DNA of 64,000 bases from Pseudomonas sp. G.S.17 (GCF_038096165.1 NZ_CP151076.1:2849501-2913500), one strand, 5' to 3'; counted from the stretch's first letter, positions 54,028 to 61,764 are shown. Numbers and translations: made by a program. Notes: generated by a model from the sequence alone, not told the origin.

Positions 54028-54145
54028 GGTACGCATAATTTCTGTGACGTTATGGTATTCACCGCCCGAATGGGCAGAGTCGGGCATCGGGAAAATCGCC
54101 CCGCGCCCGGTGCCCGATTTACCCATAACGTCCATTATGCGTGCC
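54028..54145 (+). other. CTXphi-type single-stranded attP hairpin with dif-like site (copy 1)
   Basis: On the + strand GGTACGCATAAT (54028-54039) pairs with ATTATGCGTGCC (54134-54145) with one G-T wobble, and ACGTTATGG (54047-54055) pairs with CCATAACGT (54123-54131). An inner 11-bp stem joins 54081-54091 with 54106-54116. Read on the minus strand, 54145-54118 has the order of dif: XerC-like arm GGCACGCATAA, 6-bp centre TGGACG, XerD-like arm TTATGGGTAAA. This is the layout of CTXphi attP(+), which folds and is joined to chromosomal dif by XerC. Confidence 0.72.
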
Positions 54146-54218
54146 GGTACCATTTCATACGACCTGGTGCGATTTCCGGCGACGATTATGGTACTAAAAG
54201 CTTGCTCTATCTATCAGC

Positions 54219-54274
54219 TTTGGTACCATTGTCTCGCCCAGGTACTTCACCTGGTTAACGGGAGTGGTACCAAA
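54219..54274 (+). other. Second long hairpin upstream of the first phage gene (copy 1)
   Basis: TTTGGTACCA (54219-54228) and TGGTACCAAA (54265-54274) form a 10-bp outer stem, and CCAGGT (54238-54243) / ACCTGG (54249-54254) an inner one. The last base of the hairpin is the first of the ATG at 54274. A replication origin (nick or minus-strand priming) or a packaging signal is plausible for a single-stranded phage. Confidence 0.55.
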
Positions 54275-54531
54275 TGCTCGTAAAAATCCTCGATGCCGAT
54301 GATGATTTCGTTGAAACGCTGAAACGCCAGACCAGCACGAATACAGCTTCAAAGGCCTATGCTCACGCGGCTTTCCAGTTTCAGTTGTTGCGAGGTCGTA
54401 TTGTCGATCTTGAGTATCACGTTGAGTCTCTGCAGAACGAACTGGATGACGCCAATTCTGTACTTGAAGGTGCTCGTGCTGCCGCGTTGCTGGTCGTCGA
54501 GAAGACTTCGCAAGCTCGCCTCAAGATCTAA
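54274..54531 (+). CDS. Small phage protein with a coiled-coil segment
   Basis: An 85-aa protein, MLVKILDADDDFVETLKRQTS at the start, then a heptad-like helix (GRIVDLEYHVESLQNELDDANSVLEGARAAALLVV). No family recognised. It is the first rightward frame of the phage and lies directly behind a hairpin that overlaps its start, so its translation may be controlled by folding. No ribosome binding site is obvious. It is identical in copy 2. Confidence 0.6.
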   Translation: MLVKILDADDDFVETLKRQTSTNTASKAYAHAAFQFQLLRGRIVDLEYHVESLQNELDDANSVLEGARAAALLVVEKTSQARLKI

Positions 54532-54701
54532 CCGGTACCTTTTCTTCCTGCAGCAATGTTGCCCAGGGCGAAGTTCTGGTACCAGTTGCTGCCATACCTC
54601 GACCTGCCCGCAGGGCATTAGGCGCTTCGCAGATCCGCAGTCAGGCTAATCAACCTCCGCGCCGATACCCGGCAACGCCGGCCGTTCTCCCGCCCAACAA
54701 A

Positions 54702-54735
54702 AAACCCCCAGCGATCAACTGATCACTGAGGGTTT
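54702..54735 (-). terminator. Terminator of the leftward repressor module (copy 1)
   Basis: Read on the minus strand, AAACCC...GGGTTT arms enclose CAG/CTG and GATCA/TGATC pairs and are followed by a run of six T (complement of 54699-54704). This is a rho-independent terminator for the leftward genes ending at 54847. The + strand side has only a short T-run. The rest of the 54532-54846 gap shows nothing else I can assign. Confidence 0.8.
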
Positions 54736-54846
54736 CTGTCGCGTTCAAATCATCTTCAAGCGCCGTGATGGCACTTCGCGCCCTGATCCTCTGCTTTTCC
54801 AATCCCGGGCCGTCATTGGCCTTATGCGGTCCCGTGACGTCCAGCT

Positions 54847-55095
54847 CTATCGCCCGTCAGGTCCCGGCAGGTCCAATTTTCTAGCACCTTGGATTGGTAC
54901 GCCGATCAACCGTCTTTCGGTGTCGTCAATGGCCGTTGCCCTTACGTAGCAAGCCCCTGATGCCTTTACACCGTGTAGCCGCTGCACCATCAAAAGCTTT
55001 GTCATGGTGCTGCTGCACTTTGCTTCTGTGGCCGCTGGGAAGGCCATTTCAGGCTTTCCCTCGATCATCATCAAAAACACCCATGTTTCCAGCAT
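54847..55095 (-). CDS. Small phage protein of the leftward module
   Basis: An 82-aa frame with a strong ribosome binding site AGGAGG four bases before ATG 55095. Sequence features are MVQRLHGVKASGACYVRATAIDD and a C-terminal RRLIGVPIQGARKLDLPG. No family recognised. It lies 79 bp downstream of the repressor on the same strand and before a terminator, so both form one transcript. It may be an antirepressor, immunity or accessory replication protein. Confidence 0.65.
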   Translation of the reverse strand: MLETWVFLMMIEGKPEMAFPAATEAKCSSTMTKLLMVQRLHGVKASGACYVRATAIDDTERRLIGVPIQGARKLDLPGPDGR

Positions 55096-55173
55096 TCCGC
55101 CTCCTGCGATTTTGAGTCGAGCGGGTGGGGGTGCTGTAACACCCCCACTTTGGTATGGAATCCCATACTTTTC

Positions 55174-55506
55174 CTACTTCAGAGTCTCTTGTTCGAAGCT
55201 CTGTAAAACCCCTCTTAAAACTATCCTTGCCATGGATTTCATCTCATCCGGCAGCATGTCGAATCGCTGAAATAGAGCCCTCAGTTCTTCCGATACATGC
55301 CTTTCCGATTCGTCCATGACCAGCTGATCTGCTGAAATCCCTAAGGCTCTCGCAAGGGCTCCGATCCGGTCCCCAGGTGGCGGTTGTGATCCGCTCTCAT
55401 ATTTTTTATATGTTGATATCGGAATCCCTGCACTTACAGCCACTTGCGCCTGAGTCAAGCCCTTGTCCTCTCTGGCTTTGCTGAGATTTTCGCCAATATT
55501 CATCAT
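55174..55506 (-). CDS. Cro/CI-type phage repressor (Xre family)
   Basis: A helix-turn-helix repressor of 110 aa from ATG 55506 (the frame is open to an ATG at 55593). The HTH reads ENLSKAREDKGLTQAQVAVSAGIPISTYKKYESG, followed by RIGALARALGISADQLV and a helical dimerisation tail. It is divergent from the replication initiator and probably represses it, like RstR of CTXphi or Pf repressors. Neither start has a strong ribosome binding site. Confidence 0.85.
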   Translation of the reverse strand: MMNIGENLSKAREDKGLTQAQVAVSAGIPISTYKKYESGSQPPPGDRIGALARALGISADQLVMDESERHVSEELRALFQRFDMLPDEMKSMARIVLRGVLQSFEQETLK

Positions 55507-55600
55507 TTCGCTGCTCTGAGGTGCGTTATCGTCCACAGATGCTATTTCCTGTATAAAAAACCATAGATCGGATTTGGAACCTAAACAGACCATATTAGGG

Positions 55601-55628
55601 TTGACTGGTTCGACCCATATCCTATACC
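55601..55628 (+). promoter_or_regulatory. Promoter of the phage replication operon (copy 1)
   Basis: TTGACT (55601-55606) and TATACC (55623-55628) with 16 bp between. GGGT (55598-55601) and ACCC (55613-55616) frame it symmetrically, which could be part of the repressor operator. The initiator ATG follows 37 bp later. Confidence 0.6.
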
Positions 55629-55664
55629 TTTGCGTCTCGGATGTGGGTCTTGACAGGAATTCTG

Positions 55665-56789
55665 ATGTTTTACGATTGGGTTAAGGCGTTTCAGGATTAC
55701 CCGTACGATCTGCCCAAGGTCGCGGACATTATCATTCGCCGTCACGACGCTGAGACCGAACAGCTTTTAAGCCAGACTGCACCTCCTTTTTTGGCTGAGG
55801 GTAGCTACTGCACAAGCTTTCGAATTCAGGTTTCAGGTCGTCGGATCACTGTCGACGGCAACCCCTCCAGAATTAACCGGCTGGACAACGTTTTTGGCTT
55901 GCAATCGCTCGATGATTGCATGCGTGTTGTCAACTCTGTTCTCGCTGAGTATGACCTACCGCCGATGACTCGCTGTCGCGATATTCAGCGCTTGCAGGAC
56001 GGTGGTGTTGTCGCTGATGGAGCTGTCTTTCTTCGTCTCGATCTGACTTCGAATTTTTACGTAGGGCAGGGCAACGAACGCGCATTTCTGCGTGGTATTT
56101 CCAGCCAGCGTTATCGGAACTCCATTGCTTACCTGTATCCGGACGGCAACACCTGCGTTTGGACTCCGAAAGGTGGAGAGAAGGCCGGTCGGTTGGTTTA
56201 TCCGGGCAACTACAACAAAGCTGCTGAACTTAATGCTCACCTTCTTCCGCAGATGAAGCGGACCTACGGTGAGGACTCAGATGAATACAAATATGTTCGC
56301 CAGCTTCGCGACTGGTGCGTTTCTGTTGGCATGGTTCGATCAGAGATGAAATGCAGAAGTGAATTTTTAAAACGTGAAGGTCTTAATTTCTGGGGCCTAT
56401 TTCAAGAAGACGAATTGGTAAAACTCCACAGGGGGTTTCTCATGACTGGCGAACGTTTACAGGTCAATAGTTTTGACACATTCAGCGTTGCTGAACAGCT
56501 TATAGCTGAAGGTATTTGTGACAATACTAAAGCAGCCATGACAACAGCGGGTTATGTTCATCTGTGGATGCATAATCATTCATTCAATTTTGACAAGTCG
56601 TCTGTAAAAACCCATCGGGCTCGACTTCGCGCTATTGGTATTGATATCAAGCTTCCTTATGACGGTACTCGTCATGGTGCAGTATTTATTCGTAACGTAC
56701 GTGAAATCGTCCGTACATTTGAAACTCAGTTGCCAACGTTTTACCGTTCCGCTGTTGTTCCTCGTCACTTGCAATTGGTGGCCGCATGA
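55665..56789 (+). CDS. Phage replication initiation protein (gene II/X family)
   Basis: A 374-aa rolling-circle initiator that nicks the double-stranded phage DNA to start + strand synthesis. The family pattern is clear: MFYDWVKAFQDYPYDLPKVAD, GSYCTSFRIQVSGRRI, DGNPSRINRLDNVFGLQSLDDC, LPPMT and FLRLDLTSNFYVGQGNERAF. ATG 55665 is preceded by AGGA; an upstream TTG/ATG at 55641 lacks this. The 3' end overlaps the next gene by 4 bp. Transcription should be controlled by the divergent repressor. Confidence 0.88.
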   Translation: MFYDWVKAFQDYPYDLPKVADIIIRRHDAETEQLLSQTAPPFLAEGSYCTSFRIQVSGRRITVDGNPSRINRLDNVFGLQSLDDCMRVVNSVLAEYDLPPMTRCRDIQRLQDGGVVADGAVFLRLDLTSNFYVGQGNERAFLRGISSQRYRNSIAYLYPDGNTCVWTPKGGEKAGRLVYPGNYNKAAELNAHLLPQMKRTYGEDSDEYKYVRQLRDWCVSVGMVRSEMKCRSEFLKREGLNFWGLFQEDELVKLHRGFLMTGERLQVNSFDTFSVAEQLIAEGICDNTKAAMTTAGYVHLWMHNHSFNFDKSSVKTHRARLRAIGIDIKLPYDGTRHGAVFIRNVREIVRTFETQLPTFYRSAVVPRHLQLVAA

Positions 56790-57016
56790 AAACAGTTAGC
56801 TTTCAAGGCCTCAGCCTTTCTGCTGCTCAGCGTCGTCAAGTCGAACTGCGTTCACGTATGCGTCCTGTAGATACGTCTGTTCTTCGCGCTCAGGTAGAAG
56901 AAACCTTAGCTGCTGTAAAGCTCAGGAAAGAGCAGGGCGTTAAACCAGACCAGCAGTATTTTCATGTATCCAATGATGCTGGTACGCCTTCAGTCGCTGA
57001 ATGGATGGGTTACTGA
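56786..57016 (+). CDS. Small phage protein after the initiator
   Basis: A 76-aa basic protein (SLSAAQRRQVELRSRMRPVD...) ending NDAGTPSVAEWMGY. No family recognised. It starts inside the initiator's stop (ATGA) and its own stop overlaps the next small gene (TGATG). It is thus part of a tightly packed replication block. Confidence 0.65.
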   Translation: MKTVSFQGLSLSAAQRRQVELRSRMRPVDTSVLRAQVEETLAAVKLRKEQGVKPDQQYFHVSNDAGTPSVAEWMGY

Positions 57017-57120
57017 TGGCTGGCTTTATGCGGTTCGCATCCACGTTAATTGATTTGTTTGTTATTTTCATTATTTGTCTTTCGGCTTCGTCTTTGGTTT
57101 TTTATGTCTGGGGTGTTTGA
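57016..57120 (+). CDS. Very small single-span membrane protein
   Basis: A 34-codon frame starting at ATG 57016 in the TGATG overlap and ending TGA 57118-57120, itself overlapping the next ATG. It encodes a basic start MAGFMRFAS and one membrane span (LFVIFIICLSASSLVFYVW). Its size suits inovirus minor proteins such as pVII/pIX or pI-associated peptides. The double overlap of starts and stops supports it. Confidence 0.6.
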   Translation: MAGFMRFASTLIDLFVIFIICLSASSLVFYVWGV

Positions 57121-57359
57121 TGGATCGTATTCAATATCAAATGCTTCGTTACTCAGTGGAGAATGAGATTGCTGATTATGACTCTGGGCGTTCTGACCCT
57201 AACGCTCTCGCTAATTCGCTTATGCGTTTGTTTCTACAGGCTCAGTCATCTGAGCAAGTCAGGAACCAACATGCAAAACGTAAACTACTAACTTTCAGGC
57301 GTCGTCCTGATGTAATTGTGCCCGGCTGGGCATTTCACCCAACTGGAAGGAACTCATAA
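57120..57359 (+). CDS. Small phage protein of unknown function
   Basis: A 79-aa hydrophilic protein beginning MDRIQYQMLRYSVENEIADYD and ending in a basic segment (KRKLLTFRRRPDVIVPGW). No family recognised. ATG 57120 overlaps the preceding stop, and its stop overlaps the next start. It lies before the single-strand-binding protein. Confidence 0.65.
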   Translation: MDRIQYQMLRYSVENEIADYDSGRSDPNALANSLMRLFLQAQSSEQVRNQHAKRKLLTFRRRPDVIVPGWAFHPTGRNS

Positions 57360-57688
57360 TGCTTATTCTTAAAGGTCACGTCATTGGTGTTGCTGCAAAG
57401 GGCACACCTGAAAAGCCTTGGCATCTTGTGGCTATTCAGGCCCAATCTATCAACCGTAACGGCTTCATCGAAACGACCCTTTTTGAACTCGGCGTTTTCG
57501 GTGAGGCTGCTAAAAATGGTCTTCAGAATTCGTATCGCGAACTTCAAGGTTCTGAGGTTTATGCGCCTGTTACTGTAAATTACAACGAAAAATATAAAGA
57601 GTTGAGCTACCAGCTTGCTGGTATTCCTCTTCGCGTTGCTGAGCAGCGCCCAGTTCAGTCCGCTCCTACAAAAGCTGTAGGAGGCTGA
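57359..57688 (+). CDS. Phage single-stranded DNA-binding protein (gene V-like)
   Basis: A 109-aa beta-rich protein (MLILKGHVIGVAAKGTPEKPWHLV, FIETTLFELGVFGEAA, ELQGSEVYAPVTVNYNEKYKELSYQLAG). Position after the initiator and before the coat genes, and size, fit the ssDNA-binding protein that coats phage DNA before assembly. The family match is moderate, by pattern and position. Confidence 0.72.
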   Translation: MLILKGHVIGVAAKGTPEKPWHLVAIQAQSINRNGFIETTLFELGVFGEAAKNGLQNSYRELQGSEVYAPVTVNYNEKYKELSYQLAGIPLRVAEQRPVQSAPTKAVGG

Positions 57689-57692
57689 ATAA

Positions 57693-57950
57693 GTGCCGTC
57701 TCAGTCTGTTTTAACTTGCACTCAATTTTCAACCTCAGCCGAGGGTGTTATTTCGTGTTCGTCTCAGGCTTGGACGGAAACTTATGTTGTTACGCCTGAC
57801 CAGCAAGCTCAATTGGAACTTGTTATCACAGGTGGTTTTGATGGCGATACATTTATGCAGTTCTTTATGGGAACGATAATGTTATTCGTCGTTGGTTTTA
57901 CGGTCGGTATTATTATTTCTCAGTTGCGCAAAATGCGCAGAGGTGTTTGA
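57693..57950 (+). CDS. Minor coat/membrane protein upstream of the major coat protein
   Basis: An 85-aa protein from GTG 57693 with two cysteines in the N-terminal part, one membrane span (FFMGTIMLFVVGFTVGIII) and a basic tail KMRRGV. Proteins in this place are minor coat or membrane-anchored virion components. It ends one base before the major coat ATG. Confidence 0.65.
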   Translation: MPSQSVLTCTQFSTSAEGVISCSSQAWTETYVVTPDQQAQLELVITGGFDGDTFMQFFMGTIMLFVVGFTVGIIISQLRKMRRGV

Positions 57951-57951
57951 C

Positions 57952-58194
57952 ATGAAACAAGTACTCGCTAAGTTCCAGTCCCTTCCTACTTTTCGTCCGT
58001 TTGCCGCTGGCATTGCTGGTATTGGTTCTTTTGTTGCTGCCGGCACCAGTTTTGCTGCAGGAATTGCGGACGGTGCCACCGCTTCCATTGCTGAAGCTCA
58101 GTCCAGCGGTGAAACAGTCGGTGCTGCTGTTGTCGCCTGTGTGGCTGCGCTCTGCGTCGTCGGTGTGATCATCGCACTCGTTCGTAAAGTCTGA
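57952..58194 (+). CDS. Major coat protein (pVIII-like)
   Basis: An 80-aa precursor. A long basic/hydrophobic leader (MKQVLAKF...FRPFAAGIAGIGSF) ends at a signal-peptidase site near TSFA-AGIAD. The mature ~45-residue protein has an acidic/amphipathic front (ADGATASIAEAQSSGET), a membrane span (AAVVACVAALCVVGVIIAL) and the terminal RKV that contacts DNA. These are the features of inovirus major coat proteins. A terminator follows. Confidence 0.88.
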   Translation: MKQVLAKFQSLPTFRPFAAGIAGIGSFVAAGTSFAAGIADGATASIAEAQSSGETVGAAVVACVAALCVVGVIIALVRKV

Positions 58195-58284
58195 TTCCAG
58201 GTGATCTGGTCCGCGCTGGCTGGCATCATCATGGCCAGCGCACTGGTTTCAGGTATCCGGTGCGCTGAATATCTCTAACTTCAG

Positions 58285-58309
58285 CCCCCGGTTTCTGCGG
58301 GGGTTTTTT
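58285..58309 (+). terminator. Central terminator after the major coat gene
   Basis: CCCCCG (58285-58290) and CGGGGG (58298-58303) form a stem with loop GTTTCTG, followed by six T (58304-58309). The next ATG begins immediately at 58310. Inoviruses place a terminator here so that the major coat protein is expressed much more than the downstream genes. Confidence 0.92.
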
Positions 58310-59794
58310 ATGCGCGCTTTTTTACTTTCTGTCCTTATTTTATTGCCAGCGTTTTTCTCTTTTGCGTTCGCTGTCGATTTTTATTACACGTCTAGTGGGG
58401 CAACCAAGTATGCCGACGCTACAGCTGCTTGCCTTGGTTATATCCCCGATGGTTACCCGGGCTCTTCTGATTACTCAATTACTAGTATTGCTGCGTTTGT
58501 AGGTACTTCCCAGCCTACTAGGGCAAGTTGTAGCTTTTCGTTTCTTCAGAAGAACGGTTCTAAATCTAATTCTAGCGCTACGATCTTTCGCTATGGCACC
58601 AGCTGTCCTGCTGGTAGCGCTTTAAGTCCTACAACCGGACAGTGTTTGAGTACGGCTAAGGACGGTGAGAAATGTGCCGATCAAACCGGCTCTAAAGGTC
58701 CGGGCGACCCGATGATTTTCGATGGAAAGCAGGGAAAATGCGTTCTCTTCAGCGAATCCAGCGAAGAGCCAACTTGCAAATATATGGCTAGCCAAGGCGG
58801 TTCTGGCACGGCCTATCAAATTGCAGGCACTTGGGACGGTGGTGTTCCTTCGGCCCCACCTAGCTTTGCTCAGAGCGGTACGAGTTGTGAGGTTTCTGTT
58901 GTCTCAAGTAGCGACTGTGTTTCCGATGTCAAAGGCAACGTTTTATGCAATGTGATTGGAAAGCTTACTGGTAACGTCAACAATCAAACGAACGTAATCG
59001 ATGCTAAAGACGCGGCTTGTGACGGCGGTGTTTGTACGCCGGTGAAAGAAGAAACTTCTGTTACTGATAAGCCGTGTGTTTACTCTGGCTCTGGTGATTC
59101 TGTTTCCTGTACTTCTGAAACTGAGACTCAGAAAGATGGAAAACAAAGTTGCGGTACGGTCAATGGCGTTCGGACTTGTGTATTTTCTCAGCCTTCAAGT
59201 AATGGCATTAAGATAGATACCAATGTTAAAACCACTACTAACACTGACGGTAGTAAAACCAGTGTCAAGACGGACAATGCTACCAAAACCACCTGTACTG
59301 GTATTAACAAGTGTTCAACTACGTCTTCTTCAACCACAACTACTACTAAAACCAATGGCGCTGGTCAAACCACGTCTACTGATACCAAATGTACGGGTAC
59401 CTGTGGAAGTTCGGGCACTGGTATTCAGCCCGGCAGCGGTTCCGGTTCTGGTAATGGCTCGGGTGACGGTGAAGAAGACGGCTCTGGCGACGGTGCTGGT
59501 TTAACCGATCCTGAAAATGGTTCCTTCGATGGCCAGGGTGATGAATGGGATCAAAAAATTGCTGACTCCAAAACTGAACTTAAGGACTCACTCGCAAAAT
59601 TGAAAGAAGCCTTCAGTCCTGTAGGAGACATAACATTAGGAGGAGGAGGGCAGTTGTATTGTCCGCCTGCTGTTACTGTGCTGGGTCACTCTATTGACTT
59701 CTGCCTTGATAAGTATGCCGGTTCCTTGTCTTGGATTGCGTCGGCCATCTTTGCACTCTGTGCGATGGTCTCCTTAATGATCGTGTTCGCCTGA
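58310..59794 (+). CDS. Adsorption (pIII-like) minor coat protein
   Basis: A 494-aa secreted virion-tip protein: signal peptide to AFA (residue 21), a Cys-rich N-terminal part, a Thr/Ser/Lys-rich linker (TTCTGINKCSTTSSSTTTTT), a Gly/Ser/Asp linker (GSGSGSGNGSGDG) and a C-terminal membrane anchor (WIASAIFALCAMVSLMIVF). These are features of pIII, which binds the host pilus and TolA. There is no separate ribosome binding site; the G-run of the terminator arm, six T before ATG, may serve. Confidence 0.85.
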   Translation: MRAFLLSVLILLPAFFSFAFAVDFYYTSSGATKYADATAACLGYIPDGYPGSSDYSITSIAAFVGTSQPTRASCSFSFLQKNGSKSNSSATIFRYGTSCPAGSALSPTTGQCLSTAKDGEKCADQTGSKGPGDPMIFDGKQGKCVLFSESSEEPTCKYMASQGGSGTAYQIAGTWDGGVPSAPPSFAQSGTSCEVSVVSSSDCVSDVKGNVLCNVIGKLTGNVNNQTNVIDAKDAACDGGVCTPVKEETSVTDKPCVYSGSGDSVSCTSETETQKDGKQSCGTVNGVRTCVFSQPSSNGIKIDTNVKTTTNTDGSKTSVKTDNATKTTCTGINKCSTTSSSTTTTTKTNGAGQTTSTDTKCTGTCGSSGTGIQPGSGSGSGNGSGDGEEDGSGDGAGLTDPENGSFDGQGDEWDQKIADSKTELKDSLAKLKEAFSPVGDITLGGGGQLYCPPAVTVLGHSIDFCLDKYAGSLSWIASAIFALCAMVSLMIVFA

Positions 59795-59801
59795 GGTTGA
59801 T

Positions 59802-60155
59802 ATGGACTTTGTTATTTCGTGGATGGGTAGTGTTACTGATTTCTTCCAAGCGGCTTGGGACTTCATGGACAGCGGTATTTATACCTTTGTTAAAGATCTT
59901 CTTGTCATTCTTACAAAGGCGCTGATTTACTCCTTTTTGCAATTTAAGATACTTATGCTGGATGTGGGTTACGAGGTTGTTCAGGAAATATTGCAGGAGA
60001 GCGGTGTTACTGAATTGGTTAAATCTGCATGGGCATCGATTCCCGGCAACATTCAATCCATGTTGGCTTTCTTTAAAATCCCTCAGGGTTTAACTCTTAT
60101 ATTTTCTGCCATCCCCACACGTTGGGCTATGAAATTTATTCCCGGAGTCAGTTGA
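59802..60155 (+). CDS. pVI-like minor coat protein (DUF2523-type)
   Basis: A 117-aa hydrophobic protein with two or three membrane segments (YTFVKDLLVILTKALIYSFLQFKILML and LTLIFSAIPTRWAMKFI). Its position between the pIII-like and Zot-like genes is that of pVI in inoviruses, which caps the virion end with pIII. The stop lies 2 bp before the Zot start. Confidence 0.75.
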   Translation: MDFVISWMGSVTDFFQAAWDFMDSGIYTFVKDLLVILTKALIYSFLQFKILMLDVGYEVVQEILQESGVTELVKSAWASIPGNIQSMLAFFKIPQGLTLIFSAIPTRWAMKFIPGVS

Positions 60156-60157
60156 TT

Positions 60158-61489
60158 ATGGCGATTAAAATTCATCATGGCCCTAATGGGTCTTATAAGA
60201 CTTCCGGTGCTGTTTGGGACGATGCTGTCCCTGCTGCAAAAGAAGGTCGACTGATTATTACCAATGTTCGAGGGATGTCCCGTGAGCGTTTCGAAGCTTT
60301 GTTTGATGATCTTCCTGACTCTTTTGATGTTGAGTTTATTAGCCACGAATCCACAGAGGGAATGGAGCGCATTAGAACTTGGTTTCAATGGGCTCCGCGA
60401 AACGCCTTTCTGATATTCGATGAAGCGCAGGTTATTTTTCCCAGCAAATGGTCGGATAAATACGTCGAGCGCTTCGATTTCCCCGGTGGTCCTGACAAGG
60501 CGAAGGCCTTGGACAAGCCTACCGATTGGCTTTCTGCGTGGACCATGCACCGGCATTTCAACTGGGACATCATTTTGACGATGCCCAATATCAAGTACTT
60601 ACATACTGATATTCGTCATACTTCCGAAGCGGCTTATCAGCATTCAAATCTGGCTCTGCTAGGCAAGTACATGAAGAAGCTTGTTGGCAAGGACTATAAA
60701 GAGTCCATGCACAGCGCTCAGGAGAACAGAGCGCCTACTGATGGCACAAATATCGTTCAACTGCGCAAAATTAATGAACAGGTGTTTAAACTTTATGACT
60801 CAACAGCTACCGGAGCCCACCGAGACACTATGGCTGGCAAAAACGCCCTCACGTCTCCGCGCGTTTTTATGCTCCTCGGAGTACTGGTTCTTATTGTTGG
60901 GTTTGTGTTCTGGCGCAATGGTGGTAATCCGTTTCACAATCCGCTCTCTATACAAGGCGCTAAAACCAGTACTCCGGTTGCTCAAGATACTTTGCCTCAA
61001 AGTCCTGTCAAAGTTGTTCACGTGGCTCCTGATAGCGTACCTGATCAGCAGAATTTGCCGCCTCCTAGCGTGACTTCTGATCCGTTTGCAGCTTTCAACA
61101 TCGCTATTAAAGGCAGTATCAGTACTGAATCCCAGGGCACATTATTTGCGTTCCAGCTGAGCAAAGATGATCGATCGTTTATGCATACGTCCCGTGAAAT
61201 GATTGCCTCCGGCTATGGCATCATTTCCCGCGGCCCGTGTGTGGCCGAGCTGACGTTTCCTGGCGGTAGTCGCGTCGTTCTTTGTTCTGGTTCTTCAACT
61301 GCCAACGGCGGCGGTGAGCGGCTCGGTGCAGAGCGAGCCGCCGTCGTTGGCCAGCCTCGTTTTGTTGCTTCCCAAGCTCCGCAGCCATCAGATACGGCGA
61401 ACAGAGCCACGCATCAGGGCGCATCATTTACCGTGGTTGCTGATTCGAGCCGGACACCTCGAACGCTGACGGCTTCGACAGGCAACTGA
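60158..61489 (+). CDS. zot: Zonular occludens toxin-like assembly ATPase (pI/Zot)
   Basis: The inner-membrane ATPase of phage secretion (443 aa). Walker A is GPNGSYKTSGA, a variant usual in Zot proteins, and Walker B FLIFDEAQVIFP. The ATPase domain is cytoplasmic; one membrane span (FMLLGVLVLIVGFVFW) follows at ~235-250 and the C-terminal ~190 residues are periplasmic. The name comes from CTXphi; toxin activity is not implied. ATG 60158 was chosen over 60122 because the family begins MAIKIHHGPNGSYK. The gene closes the phage unit. Confidence 0.9.
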   Translation: MAIKIHHGPNGSYKTSGAVWDDAVPAAKEGRLIITNVRGMSRERFEALFDDLPDSFDVEFISHESTEGMERIRTWFQWAPRNAFLIFDEAQVIFPSKWSDKYVERFDFPGGPDKAKALDKPTDWLSAWTMHRHFNWDIILTMPNIKYLHTDIRHTSEAAYQHSNLALLGKYMKKLVGKDYKESMHSAQENRAPTDGTNIVQLRKINEQVFKLYDSTATGAHRDTMAGKNALTSPRVFMLLGVLVLIVGFVFWRNGGNPFHNPLSIQGAKTSTPVAQDTLPQSPVKVVHVAPDSVPDQQNLPPPSVTSDPFAAFNIAIKGSISTESQGTLFAFQLSKDDRSFMHTSREMIASGYGIISRGPCVAELTFPGGSRVVLCSGSSTANGGGERLGAERAAVVGQPRFVASQAPQPSDTANRATHQGASFTVVADSSRTPRTLTASTGN

Positions 61490-61541
61490 CCCATATAACT
61501 GAACTAAATAACCGTTTAGTCGAGCTAGATCATTTGGTTAT
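61465..61541. repeat. Phage end block repeated at 53913-53989
   Basis: The last codons of zot plus ~50 bp beyond, matching the relic left of copy 1 at 73 of 77 positions. ACTAAA (61503-61508) / TTTAGT (61515-61520) forms a short dyad after the zot stop, possibly a weak terminator. Confidence 0.7.
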
Positions 61542-61573
61542 TATAGAAAACGTAAGTCATTGATATTCCTAAG

Positions 61574-61691
61574 GGTACGCATAATTTCTGTGACGTTATG
61601 GTATTCACCGCCCGAATGGGCAGAGTCGGGCATCGGGAAAATCGCCCCGCGCCCGGTGCCCGATTTACCCATAACGTCCATTATGCGTGCC
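61574..61691 (+). other. attP hairpin with dif-like site (copy 2)
   Basis: Same as 54028-54145, shifted by 7546 bp. Here it marks the junction between the two phage copies. Confidence 0.72.
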
Positions 61692-61764
61692 GGTACCATT
61701 TCATACGACCTGGTGCGATTTCCGGCGACGATTATGGTACTAAAAGCTTGCTCTATCTATCAGC

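Larger units (their letters stand above)
54025..61570 (+). mobile_element. Filamentous phage (inovirus) prophage, complete copy 1, 7546 bp
   Basis: The unit starts at AAGGGTACGC (54025) and the same sequence restarts at 61571. The order is attP hairpin, small protein, leftward repressor module, then rightward replication initiator, small proteins, single-strand binding protein, coat proteins, terminator, pIII-like adsorption protein, pVI-like protein and Zot-like assembly ATPase. Size and order match Pf/CTX-like inoviruses. No integrase or transposase is encoded, in agreement with use of host XerC/XerD. No toxin gene is recognised. Confidence 0.93.

Noticed and set aside
54044..54283. Open frame of 79 codons over the phage attP hairpin (also 61560-61829)
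   Set aside because: It spans inverted-repeat DNA and the following gene's start, has no ribosome binding site and no family. The region is better explained as attP and origin.
58310..61489. Toxin cargo (CtxAB-like or other) in the filamentous phage
   Set aside because: All frames between the major coat gene and the phage end are structural or assembly genes; the Zot name reflects family history only.
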